A DNA stretch of 7,238 nucleotides. It comes from an uncultured cyanobacterium (GTDB lineage: Bacteria > Cyanobacteriota > Cyanobacteriia > Phormidesmidales > Phormidesmidaceae). Where the stretch lies: positions 1-7,238 of the forward strand of contig CALHGI010000487.1 in the NCBI GenBank assembly GCA_938029995.1, in the 5' to 3' direction. Shown here one piece after another: positions 1 through 6,749 of this stretch. The notes beneath the pieces were generated by a model. The model did not search any database, was not told where the DNA came from, and saw only the letters and a program-made list of their open reading frames with translations. How positions within the stretch are numbered: the stretch's first letter is position 1; each line of letters starts with the position of its first letter. The translations under genes and the position numbers were made by a program.

Positions 1-328
1 GTTGGGTCCCATTGCCCTCGGGTTAACCCTCTCTCCCTTGGGGGGAATTGCTCTCTATGCCTGGATTATTTCGTTTCTCTCGGTGGGTCTGGCCAAGCTG
101 TGTTTTAACGTGGTCACGGCCATGTTGGTAACAATGATTTATCAGGCGGGTCCCCTGGATCCCATGGTCAATATGATTTTGTTGGGTCTTTTGGCTCCCG
201 TCCTCTCCTTTGCCATGGCGGCAGGCGGTGGCATGGCGGTCTTTAATGGGATGCTGGCCACGATTCAACAGTTTTCCTTTAGTGTGGCGTCCCTGGGGTT
301 GCAGTCCTACACCGGAGGTAAATCATGA
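1..328 (+). CDS. C-terminal part of a polytopic membrane protein, possibly VirB6/TrbL-like (5' partial)
   Basis: The frame is open from the first bases of the window, so the true start lies upstream; only the last 108 codons are visible. The product is strongly hydrophobic, with likely membrane segments at visible residues about 14-31, 33-47 and 56-75. A Gly/Ala-rich stretch (AMAAGGGMAVFNG, 71-83) is followed by a short polar tail ending in GGKS. A multi-pass inner-membrane protein directly before VirB8-, VirB10- and VirB9-like genes fits the VirB6/TrbL/TraG-N position, the inner-membrane part of the DNA or pilin channel. That function is inferred from topology and neighbours, not from a diagnostic motif. 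The stop codon overlaps the next start (ATGA), so translation of the two genes is probably coupled. Another polytopic conjugation protein cannot be excluded. Confidence 0.6.
   Translation, partial: LGPIALGLTLSPLGGIALYAWIISFLSVGLAKLCFNVVTAMLVTMIYQAGPLDPMVNMILLGLLAPVLSFAMAAGGGMAVFNGMLATIQQFSFSVASLGLQSYTGGKS
314..318 (+). promoter_or_regulatory. Shine-Dalgarno site for the VirB8-like gene
   Basis: GGAGG sits 6 bases before the ATG at 325, inside the end of the preceding gene. It supports this start, whose ATG overlaps the upstream TGA. Confidence 0.8.
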
Positions 329-1149
329 TTCAATTCCTTAATGGTCATCGGGCTGAGCCCGATGACCAGAAGTCGGCCAGTACACATACCACCAATTGGG
401 GTCGCGTCGGCCAAAAGAGTTTTATGGCCATTTTGTTGATCGCTAACCTGGGCCTATCGGGTCTGGTGGGTTTGTTGACTCTCTCGACGCTGTCCTATAC
501 GCGACATCTAGCGAAAAAGCCTGCGGCGGCCCTGGTGCAACTGACCGATGGCACCAGTATTCGGGTCAAGGAAACGCCCAATCCGGACCGGGAACCGGAG
601 GTGATTCGAAAATTTGTTACCGACAGTCTGATCTACTTGATGAACTGGTCTGCGGACCTACCTACGGCAGAACCCACTAGCAAGTTTGATGCCACGGCAA
701 CAGCGCCGAAGGATACGGGCATTGAAGTTACCCTGGACGATGGGTTTAGTAGAAAGGTCACCACCCCCGCCTGGCAGGCGTCCTTCACCTTAGAAGAAGA
801 ATTTCGCACGGAATTTCTTGAAAAACTGGCCACCATGACGCCGGAGGATATCTTTGCCGGTCACAAGGAAGTGGTTCTGAAAATTCGGGAGGTAGGTTAT
901 CCCGAAGTCCAAGAGTCGGGTAGCTGGAGTGTGGATATGGTGGCCGATTTGATGGTGTATTCACCCCAAAAACCCACCGGTAAGGCCGTTCCTTTTAATA
1001 AACGCATCTATGTTCAATCCATTGAGGTGCCGCCACCGCCAGCACCTGATACCCTCACCCCCTTAGCCAGTGCCATCTATGCAGTGAGGCTCTCCGGCTT
1101 AGAAATTACCGGCATGCGAGATCTACAGATTCAAGAATTTACGGAGTAG
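325..1149 (+). CDS. VirB8-like inner-membrane T4SS protein, bitopic
   Basis: This 274-residue protein has a short polar cytoplasmic N-terminus (1-32), one transmembrane helix (about 33-57) and a periplasmic remainder. That is the layout and near the size of VirB8/TraE/DotI-type proteins, which nucleate the inner-membrane complex and contact VirB10. Just after the helix comes a helical segment, PEVIRKFVTDSLIYLMNWSA (91-110), like the first helix of the NTF2-like VirB8 periplasmic fold. Later segments look like beta strands (e.g. SWSVDMVADLMVYSP, 200-214; NKRIYVQSIEVPPPP, 225-239). The tail after PPPP (240-274) is an additional element I do not recognise. The start is fixed by a GGAGG site and the 4-base ATGA overlap. 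The topology and context are seen directly; the VirB8 assignment is moderate and needs a profile search or fold prediction. Confidence 0.65.
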   Translation: MIQFLNGHRAEPDDQKSASTHTTNWGRVGQKSFMAILLIANLGLSGLVGLLTLSTLSYTRHLAKKPAAALVQLTDGTSIRVKETPNPDREPEVIRKFVTDSLIYLMNWSADLPTAEPTSKFDATATAPKDTGIEVTLDDGFSRKVTTPAWQASFTLEEEFRTEFLEKLATMTPEDIFAGHKEVVLKIREVGYPEVQESGSWSVDMVADLMVYSPQKPTGKAVPFNKRIYVQSIEVPPPPAPDTLTPLASAIYAVRLSGLEITGMRDLQIQEFTE

Positions 1150-1163
1150 TTTCCCACACAATC

Positions 1164-2744
1164 ATGAGCGATTTAAAGAACAACACGGGCTATCAGGCGA
1201 TGGCCCAACTGATGAATTTTGATCAGTCTGAGGCCACCACCCCTGAACCGGATATCAGCGATGAGTCTCTCTTCCATCCTGAGGATGAACCCAGTGCTCG
1301 ACGGTTCTCCCAAAAGGGCAGCACCAAAATCTTGTTTGTGGCCGGAGGTGTCTCAGTCGTTGCCCTGTTGGTGGGCTTGATTACCAATCAGGTGTTTCGA
1401 CCGGTATCGGTCACATCTACTGAACCATCCGCACCCACCTATGAGGCCAAGGAAGAATTAACCCTATCCCTAGAACCGCCCACTGAAAACAAGGGCGAAC
1501 TGGGAGCCCTCCGCACTGAAGTGGCCCTGAAAGACCAGGCACAGGAGTTGGAGACGATGGATGATGAAGATGCGCCAAGCCTTGATGGGGAGGATACGGA
1601 CCAGCCAACAGATGCTGATAAACCTGTAACGGAACCGGTCCCGAAGACGGCGGCCACGCCCATCGCAACACAACCACCTCCCCAGCCTGCACCGGTTCAC
1701 CGTGCAGCCCCTCGTGCTGCGGCACCACCACCTGCGTCTGTTCAGCCGAGGTCCACACCCCAGAGGCTAGCCCCCCAGCCCGTGGCTCAACCCGTAGCGG
1801 CTCCTGTAGATCCCTGGGACAAATGGCATCAGCTGGCCCAGTCCGGCACCCTGGGGCAATTAGTCTCCCATCAACCGTCTGCGGCTCGCTCAAATACGCC
1901 ATCGACCTCACGCTCTACCGTTACTCGACGCTCTAACAACAATGCCATCGGTCCGGCTCGTACGGTGTCTTCAAGGTCCTCGTCTTCACAGCCGGTGGTG
2001 CAGGTGACGCCTACCACCACGCAACCAGCCGACAATTCCCTTGGCACCTATGTCAATGGCCACACACCTGTGCCGGGAATGCGCCATGCCACTACCCAAA
2101 TGGTGCCCATTGGGACCACCGCCACCGCCACCGTCACCACCCCCATTCTTTGGCCCGGAGATGGTAGCCAGGTCACACATTCAAGGGCACCCGATACGCC
2201 GAAATATATTGTCACCCTGGATGAGGGCCTCACCGCCCCCGATGGACAGATTGTTTTTCCTAAAGCGGCCCGGCTAATTGTCTCGGTGGCTCCCTTGGAT
2301 ACGGCCTCTGGGGTCGCCACCCTTGATGGGCTAGCCGTACTGCGGGACGGGCAATCCTACACCATTCCACCGGGGCAGCTGCATATTCGCGGCAAGCGGG
2401 GCAATCCTCTAATGGCTGAGCGGCTAAACGATCCCGGTGGGGCCATCTTTGCCATGGATGCCGGTCTTTTTGTGGTCAGTGGTCTAGCTAATCTGGGCAC
2501 TATCCTCAATCGGCCCAATAGTTCGACCGTCGTCAATTCTGACTTTCAAGGCACCGTTGCCAATGACTACGACGATCCCAACTTTATCGGGGCGGTGATA
2601 GAAGGCGGTGCCGGGGCCCTGGCCGACCGCTTAGCTGAGCGCAATGAACAGGCCATTGAAGCCCTAGCAGAACAACCGTCTACCTGGTATCTACCGGCAG
2701 GTACGGAGGTGCAGCTCTTTGTTAATCAGCCCCTACGAATTTGA
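1164..2744 (+). CDS. virB10: VirB10/TraB/TrbI-like T4SS envelope-spanning scaffold protein
   Basis: This 526-residue protein has VirB10 architecture. It has a cytoplasmic tail (1-53), a single membrane helix (about 54-75) and an acidic stretch (about 94-155). A Pro/Ala/Gln-rich periplasmic linker (156-215) and a Ser/Thr-rich region (235-290) follow. The C-terminal beta-rich domain (about 305-526) contains PIGTTATATV (315-324), YIVTLDEGLTAPDGQIVFPK (348-367), a further strand run with TIPPGQLHIRGKRG (400-413), and a closing strand WYLPAGTEVQLFVNQPL (508-524). That last block matches the conserved aGT-v-v-fv ending of the family. The helical segment 473-505 is where the family's outer-membrane antenna lies. 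VirB10 links inner and outer membrane complexes in conjugation. The gene starts 14 bp after the VirB8-like gene with no clear Shine-Dalgarno. Its stop TGA at 2742-2744 overlaps the ribosome site of the next gene. No cysteines are present. Confidence 0.8.
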   Translation: MSDLKNNTGYQAMAQLMNFDQSEATTPEPDISDESLFHPEDEPSARRFSQKGSTKILFVAGGVSVVALLVGLITNQVFRPVSVTSTEPSAPTYEAKEELTLSLEPPTENKGELGALRTEVALKDQAQELETMDDEDAPSLDGEDTDQPTDADKPVTEPVPKTAATPIATQPPPQPAPVHRAAPRAAAPPPASVQPRSTPQRLAPQPVAQPVAAPVDPWDKWHQLAQSGTLGQLVSHQPSAARSNTPSTSRSTVTRRSNNNAIGPARTVSSRSSSSQPVVQVTPTTTQPADNSLGTYVNGHTPVPGMRHATTQMVPIGTTATATVTTPILWPGDGSQVTHSRAPDTPKYIVTLDEGLTAPDGQIVFPKAARLIVSVAPLDTASGVATLDGLAVLRDGQSYTIPPGQLHIRGKRGNPLMAERLNDPGGAIFAMDAGLFVVSGLANLGTILNRPNSSTVVNSDFQGTVANDYDDPNFIGAVIEGGAGALADRLAERNEQAIEALAEQPSTWYLPAGTEVQLFVNQPLRI

Positions 2745-2751
2745 GGAGAGG
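2743..2751 (+). promoter_or_regulatory. Shine-Dalgarno site that fixes the VirB9-like start
   Basis: A purine run (GAGGAGAGG) overlaps the upstream stop codon and stands a few bases before the ATG at 2756. An in-frame TTG at 2741 lies within and before this run, so it cannot use the site. The ATG at 2756 is therefore preferred and also gives a clean signal peptide. Confidence 0.8.
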
Positions 2752-2755
2752 ATCC

Positions 2756-3547
2756 ATGAACTGGTTTAAAACACTCTTTCCATGGGCGCTATCAGGGGTT
2801 GTTCTGACGCTCTCCCCGGCTGCGGTTGCCCTGGAGGTATTAGACCTGCCGTTATCTCAGCTCCAGGGCAATACCCTAACCACTTTATCTGTTCCCAGGG
2901 GCCACAGCATTACGCTCTCCTTTATCGAATCGGGTCATCGGATTCAGTCGGTGTGGCTTGATGATCCGTCTCGTCTCGTCTTTAACACCGATACCCCGCT
3001 ATGCATCCAGGCTAATCAAGGAGACTGTGGTTCGGCGTCTGTAATTCGCATTCGGCAGCTCACCCAAGGTATCGACTTTCCTGCCAATGCGGGCAATCAG
3101 TTTCCCACTGGCAATCGCCACGGCAATGGCCACAGCACCGTGATGACCCTGGTGGCCACCCAGGGTCAAAACCAACCGGTCCTTTATTCGGTGGTGCTTA
3201 ATGTCAGTCCCCAATCCACCGCAACCTACGCCACCATCCGCATCGTCCCCGACCAACCCTATGCCCCGCCCGGCATCGTCCGCCGACAGGTACAAACCCG
3301 ACTTGCCGAAATCCGTCGAGGTCTCCAACAGGCCCAACAGCAACAGCTAATAGATACCCACCATCCCCAATGGGCCAACCTACAAACCTTTCTCTCCCTC
3401 GCCGCCACTGGCAATCTATCCCTCAATGACGCCATCATCCAATCCGGCGTCTCCCGCGAACTACTCGACCGGTTGACCTCAATGGGCACCCAGTCTCCCC
3501 CTCCCCCCAGCTCCCCAGCTCCCACTCTCCCCACAAACCAAAACTAA
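2756..3547 (+). CDS. Secreted VirB9/TraK-like protein with proline-rich tail
   Basis: The 263-residue product begins with a signal peptide (h-region about 8-20, likely cut after AVA, residue 25). The mature N-terminus alternates short beta strands: LTTLSVPRGHSITLSF (41-56), RIQSVWLDDPSRLVF (62-76) and MTLVATQGQNQPVLYSVVLN (130-149). This pattern resembles the N-terminal domain of VirB9/TraK/TrbG secretins, which pack against VirB10 in the outer-membrane core. Cys83 and Cys91 are the only cysteines and could form a disulfide. Residues 178-243 look helical (a Gln-rich stretch QQAQQQQ at 191-197, then SLNDAIIQSGVSRELLDRL). The last 15 or so residues are Pro/Ser-rich and come from a short tandem repeat in the DNA. 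It lies directly after the VirB10-like gene, reversing the usual virB9-virB10 order. Assignment to VirB9 is moderate; a generic periplasmic T4SS accessory protein is the alternative. Confidence 0.6.
   Translation: MNWFKTLFPWALSGVVLTLSPAAVALEVLDLPLSQLQGNTLTTLSVPRGHSITLSFIESGHRIQSVWLDDPSRLVFNTDTPLCIQANQGDCGSASVIRIRQLTQGIDFPANAGNQFPTGNRHGNGHSTVMTLVATQGQNQPVLYSVVLNVSPQSTATYATIRIVPDQPYAPPGIVRRQVQTRLAEIRRGLQQAQQQQLIDTHHPQWANLQTFLSLAATGNLSLNDAIIQSGVSRELLDRLTSMGTQSPPPPSSPAPTLPTNQN
3505..3534 (+). repeat. C-rich short tandem repeat (STRR-like) inside the 3' end of the VirB9-like gene
   Basis: Two perfect copies of CCCCAGCT occupy 3505-3520, followed by degenerate units CCCACT and CTCCCCAC up to 3534. 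A related C-rich stretch precedes it from 3495. Such short tandemly repeated C-rich units are typical of intergenic DNA in filamentous cyanobacteria. Here the repeat is translated and yields the terminal Pro/Ser tail of the upstream protein. Confidence 0.65.
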
Positions 3548-3577
3548 CGCCTCCACACCCTCAACCCAATCCCTCCC
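3548..3577 (+). other. Short pyrimidine-rich spacer with no ribosome binding site
   Basis: This 30-base spacer between the VirB9-like and hydrolase genes contains only one G and no Shine-Dalgarno-like purine run. It is exactly 10 codons without a stop, so the two genes are in the same frame, separated only by the TAA at 3545-3547. No hairpin terminator was found. Confidence 0.6.
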
Positions 3578-6214
3578 ATGCTCCGCCCTATCCTCACGGC
3601 CCTTATCAGCCTGCTATTTTGTCTTGTCAGCGCTGTGCCCCCGGCCATGGCTCAATCGGCCACCCCCACCGCTCTCTATCAGGTGCCACAAGCAGATGGC
3701 ACTGTCCTGGAAGGTGAAGTGTTTGATCTTTCCCAGATGGCCATCGATGATTTTGGGGCCCTAGATCTCTCTGATGAAACAGCCCAGGCCCAGCTGAGTG
3801 AAATTGCACCCCAAATTAATCTCTCCCATCTGCAACCGGGTAATTTGGTAGCCGCTCAGGATTATCTCACCCTCAATCTACTGGATTCTGCATTTGGTAT
3901 CGGCGAATGGAGTCTGAATGACATCTCTCAAAAGACGGGAGTTGCCTTAGACAATATTCCCCTGTCTGCCTATGGGGAAGCCATTGGCAACCTATCTCTA
4001 GGAGAACTCTCTAATGCGATTCCAGCCTTTGCCAACAGTCGCGCCAACCGAAATCCTATCTTTATGGCCGCCATCGACACCTATCAAGCCCAACTAGCAG
4101 ACCCCAATCAAACGCTGACATTAGCCTTAAACCAAAGGGGTTATGACAATGCTTATTCGGTTCAAGAAATCCTCAATGGCCAGGCACCTGTCCTGTCGGA
4201 CCTCCCACTTAAGGCCCTGAGTGACCAGCTAACCCAATGGACCGTTCTTGATATTCCAGGTCTCAATGCCACCCCAATCCGTGACTTAGATTCATTAGAA
4301 AATGCCTTTGTGGGTGATTTTGACGCCCTTGGGCTAACCGATAAACTTACCCTCAGTGCCTTTCCGAAACCGCCTATACTCAATGACATTATCCGTATGG
4401 GGCGGTTTGATGTACCCCTGGGTGAACCTGAACATAACCGGCTTCGGGTGGTCTCCGGTGGGGTGACCAAAGGCGACAAGTTTAATGGTGAAACCTGTGA
4501 AGGAGGAGGTTGCATCCATGTAGAACTGGATGAGGTGGGCGCACCGGCCTCATCGGGGCTGAGCGGCTTTGCTTGGATGACGAGCGACCAACAGGTGCGC
4601 GATGGCTATGGTCCCCTCTGTGTACCCTTTGGCTGTAAAGGTCCGGCGGGCAACCATCCCTTTGGTAAGGGCTTTCGGGTATTGTTTAGCGATCTCGATG
4701 AGGCGGATGGATCCGTGCAGGTGTCGATTTCGTTTCGCGCCTGTCGACGCATCTTTTTTGTGAAAACCTGTACACCCTATGTCTTTCCTACTCCCAACGG
4801 GATTCCCATTGGCCGCATCCAGGAGAAAGCTATTTTTCCGGTCACGCCACCGGATATTAAACTCTCGGGTGATGATTTTAACTATGGTCATTCTGGCTAT
4901 GGCAGTACCGGCAGTCGCTATGGTCGTAATCCTTGTTTCGCAGGGGCGGGTGCGGTTACGGGCGATATGGTGGACCGGGCCATTGAAGCGTTGTTGACGG
5001 TGCCACTCTATGACCGTAACGGTCGGGTAGTGGCCCAGGGCTGGGATGAAGCGGGGGTGAGAGAGCATGCGCCGCTACTGATTGGGGCGGCCTTAGAACA
5101 GGGTGTGACCGATCCAGCCCACATTGCTTATATGCTTGCGACCACCGGTCATGAGGCCCTATTCCGGGGACCGATTGAAGAGTTTGAGTCGGGCTGGCGA
5201 CAACGCACCGGACCCGGAGATTACGGGGCGGTTCACAGTGCCACCGGTCATCGGTACTATGGTCGCGGCTATGTTCAAATCACCTGGGCCGCCAACTATC
5301 AAAAGATTGACCAGGTGTTGGGCACCAATACGTATCAGAATCCAGACCAGATGTTAGATCCATCGGTCGCCGCTCCCGCTACGGTGATCGGCATGCGCGA
5401 TGGGATTTTTACCGCTCGCCGTCTGGAGGATTACGGCTATGGCGACAACTTTGACTGGAATGGAGCCCGCAGCATTATCAATAATGGCGATCTCCGCTCG
5501 ACCATCGGCGGCTATGGTCGTCACATTTATGAATACATTAGGGAGACCTCAACCGATGATGTTCAACGCTCAGAGGCTACGGCGGCCAATACCTGCACTG
5601 CAGGCGATGGCGCGGTGTCGTCTCCCCTGGGGGGCACGTCCCTGGACGAGTTACTCAGCACCTATGAGCTAGCTGATTTTCAACGGTTTGATGCCTATCG
5701 GGCCTACCGCAATGGCTGGCATGGGGGCATTGATCTGGATTATCGCGCCAATGGAGGAGCCGGTGGCCCGGTCAATTCGGTGGCCCAAGGAACCGTTGTC
5801 TCGGTGGCTCAGATTGGTCAGGCCCGTGCCACTGGAGAACCCAGTGTCCAGGTGGTGGTGATGTCCACGGATTCATTGGGACGTCAGATTGAACAACGTT
5901 ATAATCACCTCTCGCTAAGCTCGGTTCAAGCGGCCACCGGCTGTGGTCTCGGCACGTGTAATGTGCTGGTGGGTGCGGGCAGCCAAATTGGGGCGGTGGG
6001 TCAAGAAGATACCTTATCCAGGGGGGCCCACCTCGATTACAAGGTAAAAATCGACGGGCAGTTTGTCGATCCCTGGGGCTTCCTCCATACCCAAGCCGCA
6101 GGCGGGTCCGGCACCATCCATACCATCAACCTGGCCACCGGCGGAATCGGCTCCATTGAAGCAGCTCCCTTGGGAATTCCTGCCCCTGAAGAGTCCTCGA
6201 CTCCCATGTCTTAG
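3578..6214 (+). CDS. Exported bifunctional peptidoglycan hydrolase: GH19/lysozyme-like domain plus M23 (LytM) peptidase domain
   Basis: The 878-residue product starts with a signal peptide (likely cut after AMA, residue 25). Residues 26-265 are Leu/Asp-rich with loosely repeated elements such as WSLNDI (111-116) and LSLGEL (139-144). Residues 290-420 hold cysteine pairs 307/312, 348/353 and 389/398 that suggest disulfides; I recognise neither region. A GH19/lysozyme-like domain spans about 460-655, with TTGHEALF (522-529, likely catalytic Glu526) and the family signature YYGRGYVQITWAANY (560-574). An M23 domain spans about 700-838, with zinc motif HGGID (His715, Asp719), YNHLS (775-779) and HLD (818-820) in place of HxH. 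Together these would cleave both glycan strands and stem peptides in the periplasm, a VirB1-like role in passing the T4SS through the wall. An autolysin or toxin role is possible. ATG 3578 is the only in-frame start before the signal peptide, though it lacks a Shine-Dalgarno. Confidence 0.85.
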   Translation: MLRPILTALISLLFCLVSAVPPAMAQSATPTALYQVPQADGTVLEGEVFDLSQMAIDDFGALDLSDETAQAQLSEIAPQINLSHLQPGNLVAAQDYLTLNLLDSAFGIGEWSLNDISQKTGVALDNIPLSAYGEAIGNLSLGELSNAIPAFANSRANRNPIFMAAIDTYQAQLADPNQTLTLALNQRGYDNAYSVQEILNGQAPVLSDLPLKALSDQLTQWTVLDIPGLNATPIRDLDSLENAFVGDFDALGLTDKLTLSAFPKPPILNDIIRMGRFDVPLGEPEHNRLRVVSGGVTKGDKFNGETCEGGGCIHVELDEVGAPASSGLSGFAWMTSDQQVRDGYGPLCVPFGCKGPAGNHPFGKGFRVLFSDLDEADGSVQVSISFRACRRIFFVKTCTPYVFPTPNGIPIGRIQEKAIFPVTPPDIKLSGDDFNYGHSGYGSTGSRYGRNPCFAGAGAVTGDMVDRAIEALLTVPLYDRNGRVVAQGWDEAGVREHAPLLIGAALEQGVTDPAHIAYMLATTGHEALFRGPIEEFESGWRQRTGPGDYGAVHSATGHRYYGRGYVQITWAANYQKIDQVLGTNTYQNPDQMLDPSVAAPATVIGMRDGIFTARRLEDYGYGDNFDWNGARSIINNGDLRSTIGGYGRHIYEYIRETSTDDVQRSEATAANTCTAGDGAVSSPLGGTSLDELLSTYELADFQRFDAYRAYRNGWHGGIDLDYRANGGAGGPVNSVAQGTVVSVAQIGQARATGEPSVQVVVMSTDSLGRQIEQRYNHLSLSSVQAATGCGLGTCNVLVGAGSQIGAVGQEDTLSRGAHLDYKVKIDGQFVDPWGFLHTQAAGGSGTIHTINLATGGIGSIEAAPLGIPAPEESSTPMS

Positions 6215-6248
6215 CGCCTCACATTTTTTGTTACGTCAAAACAGATTT

Positions 6249-6254
6249 AAGGAG
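6249..6254 (+). promoter_or_regulatory. Shine-Dalgarno site that chooses between two adjacent ATGs
   Basis: AAGGAG ends 2 bases before the first ATG (6257) and 5 bases before the second (6260). The spacing favours the second. The spacer 6215-6256 otherwise holds a T6 run at 6224-6229 with no stem before it, so no terminator is called. Confidence 0.65.
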
Positions 6255-6259
6255 ACATG

Positions 6260-6742
6260 ATGAACCCCGTTAAACCGATCCAATTTCTATCCTTTCTGCT
6301 ACTCTCAGCCGTCATTGCTGTTATACAACTATCGCCGGTCCATGCGTTGGAACCACCGGCTGGATTAGAGGCGGTCTATCAACAGGTATTAGCTGATTGG
6401 GCCAACCCGCTTTTACCGACCCACATTCCCTTTGAATTTACTGCTGTTGAGGCCAGTTCCAGTGCATCCCACTATCTCATCACCATCGGCATTAATGATG
6501 TTCAAACGGTGGCTATTGCAGCGGGGGATACGAGCAAACGAATTGACACACTCCCATTCGAAGCGGTTCAACACATTATCCTCAACAACCAAGTGACGGG
6601 CTACTTTCTGCCAGCGGGTGAAACCGATGAGGAGCCCCCCGAACTCTCGTTTTTGATTGGCGAGATTAATTACTACGTCGGTGGCTGGGTAGCGCCCGAT
6701 GAACTCATTGCCATTGCGAATTCCATGATTGATGCCCCATAG
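6260..6742 (+). CDS. Small secreted protein of unknown function
   Basis: This 160-residue protein (161 if the ATG at 6257 is used) has a signal peptide with a long hydrophobic core, probably cut after VHA (about residue 30). The mature part is about 130 residues, acidic, and has no cysteine. It has a helix-like start (GLEAVYQQVLADWANP), then LLPTHIPFEF, then alternating beta-type segments (HYLITIGI, QTVAIAAG, QHIILNNQ, GYFLPAG, LSFLIGEINYYVGGW). It ends in a helix, PDELIAIANSMI. The pattern of an LP-x-x-IP element, a YxI strand and a closing ELIxIANS helix resembles, from memory only, a group of uncharacterised exported cyanobacterial proteins. No enzyme motif is seen. Its place 45 bp after the hydrolase gene suggests a periplasmic partner or accessory T4SS component; this is an inference. 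The expression unit is probably shared with its neighbours. Confidence 0.7.
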   Translation: MNPVKPIQFLSFLLLSAVIAVIQLSPVHALEPPAGLEAVYQQVLADWANPLLPTHIPFEFTAVEASSSASHYLITIGINDVQTVAIAAGDTSKRIDTLPFEAVQHIILNNQVTGYFLPAGETDEEPPELSFLIGEINYYVGGWVAPDELIAIANSMIDAP

Positions 6743-6749
6743 AAGCACC

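Noticed and set aside
1417..1911. 164-codon open frame on the - strand inside the VirB10-like gene
   Set aside because: It lies opposite the acidic and Pro-rich coding region, where biased codons leave the reverse frames open. It has no ribosome site or recognisable protein features.
2117..2143. ACCGCC-type triplet repetition in the VirB10-like gene
   Set aside because: It is explained by the Thr/Ala-rich protein sequence and is too short and imperfect to be a separate element.
2741..2755. TTG start for the VirB9-like protein at 2741
   Set aside because: The Shine-Dalgarno run overlaps and follows this codon, and the ATG at 2756 is correctly spaced from it.
3491..3540. CRISPR array or origin iteron reading of the C-rich repeat
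   Set aside because: The units are only 6-8 bases, adjacent and without spacers, and the stretch is short and translated. It fits a simple tandem repeat better.
4550..5068. 172-codon open frame on the - strand inside the hydrolase gene
   Set aside because: It is fully covered by a well-supported + strand gene with conserved domains just downstream, and its product has no coherent hydrophobic or domain pattern.
6215..6256. Possible rho-independent terminator (T6 run at 6224-6229)
   Set aside because: No GC-rich inverted repeat precedes the T run, and a same-strand gene with a good ribosome site follows at once.
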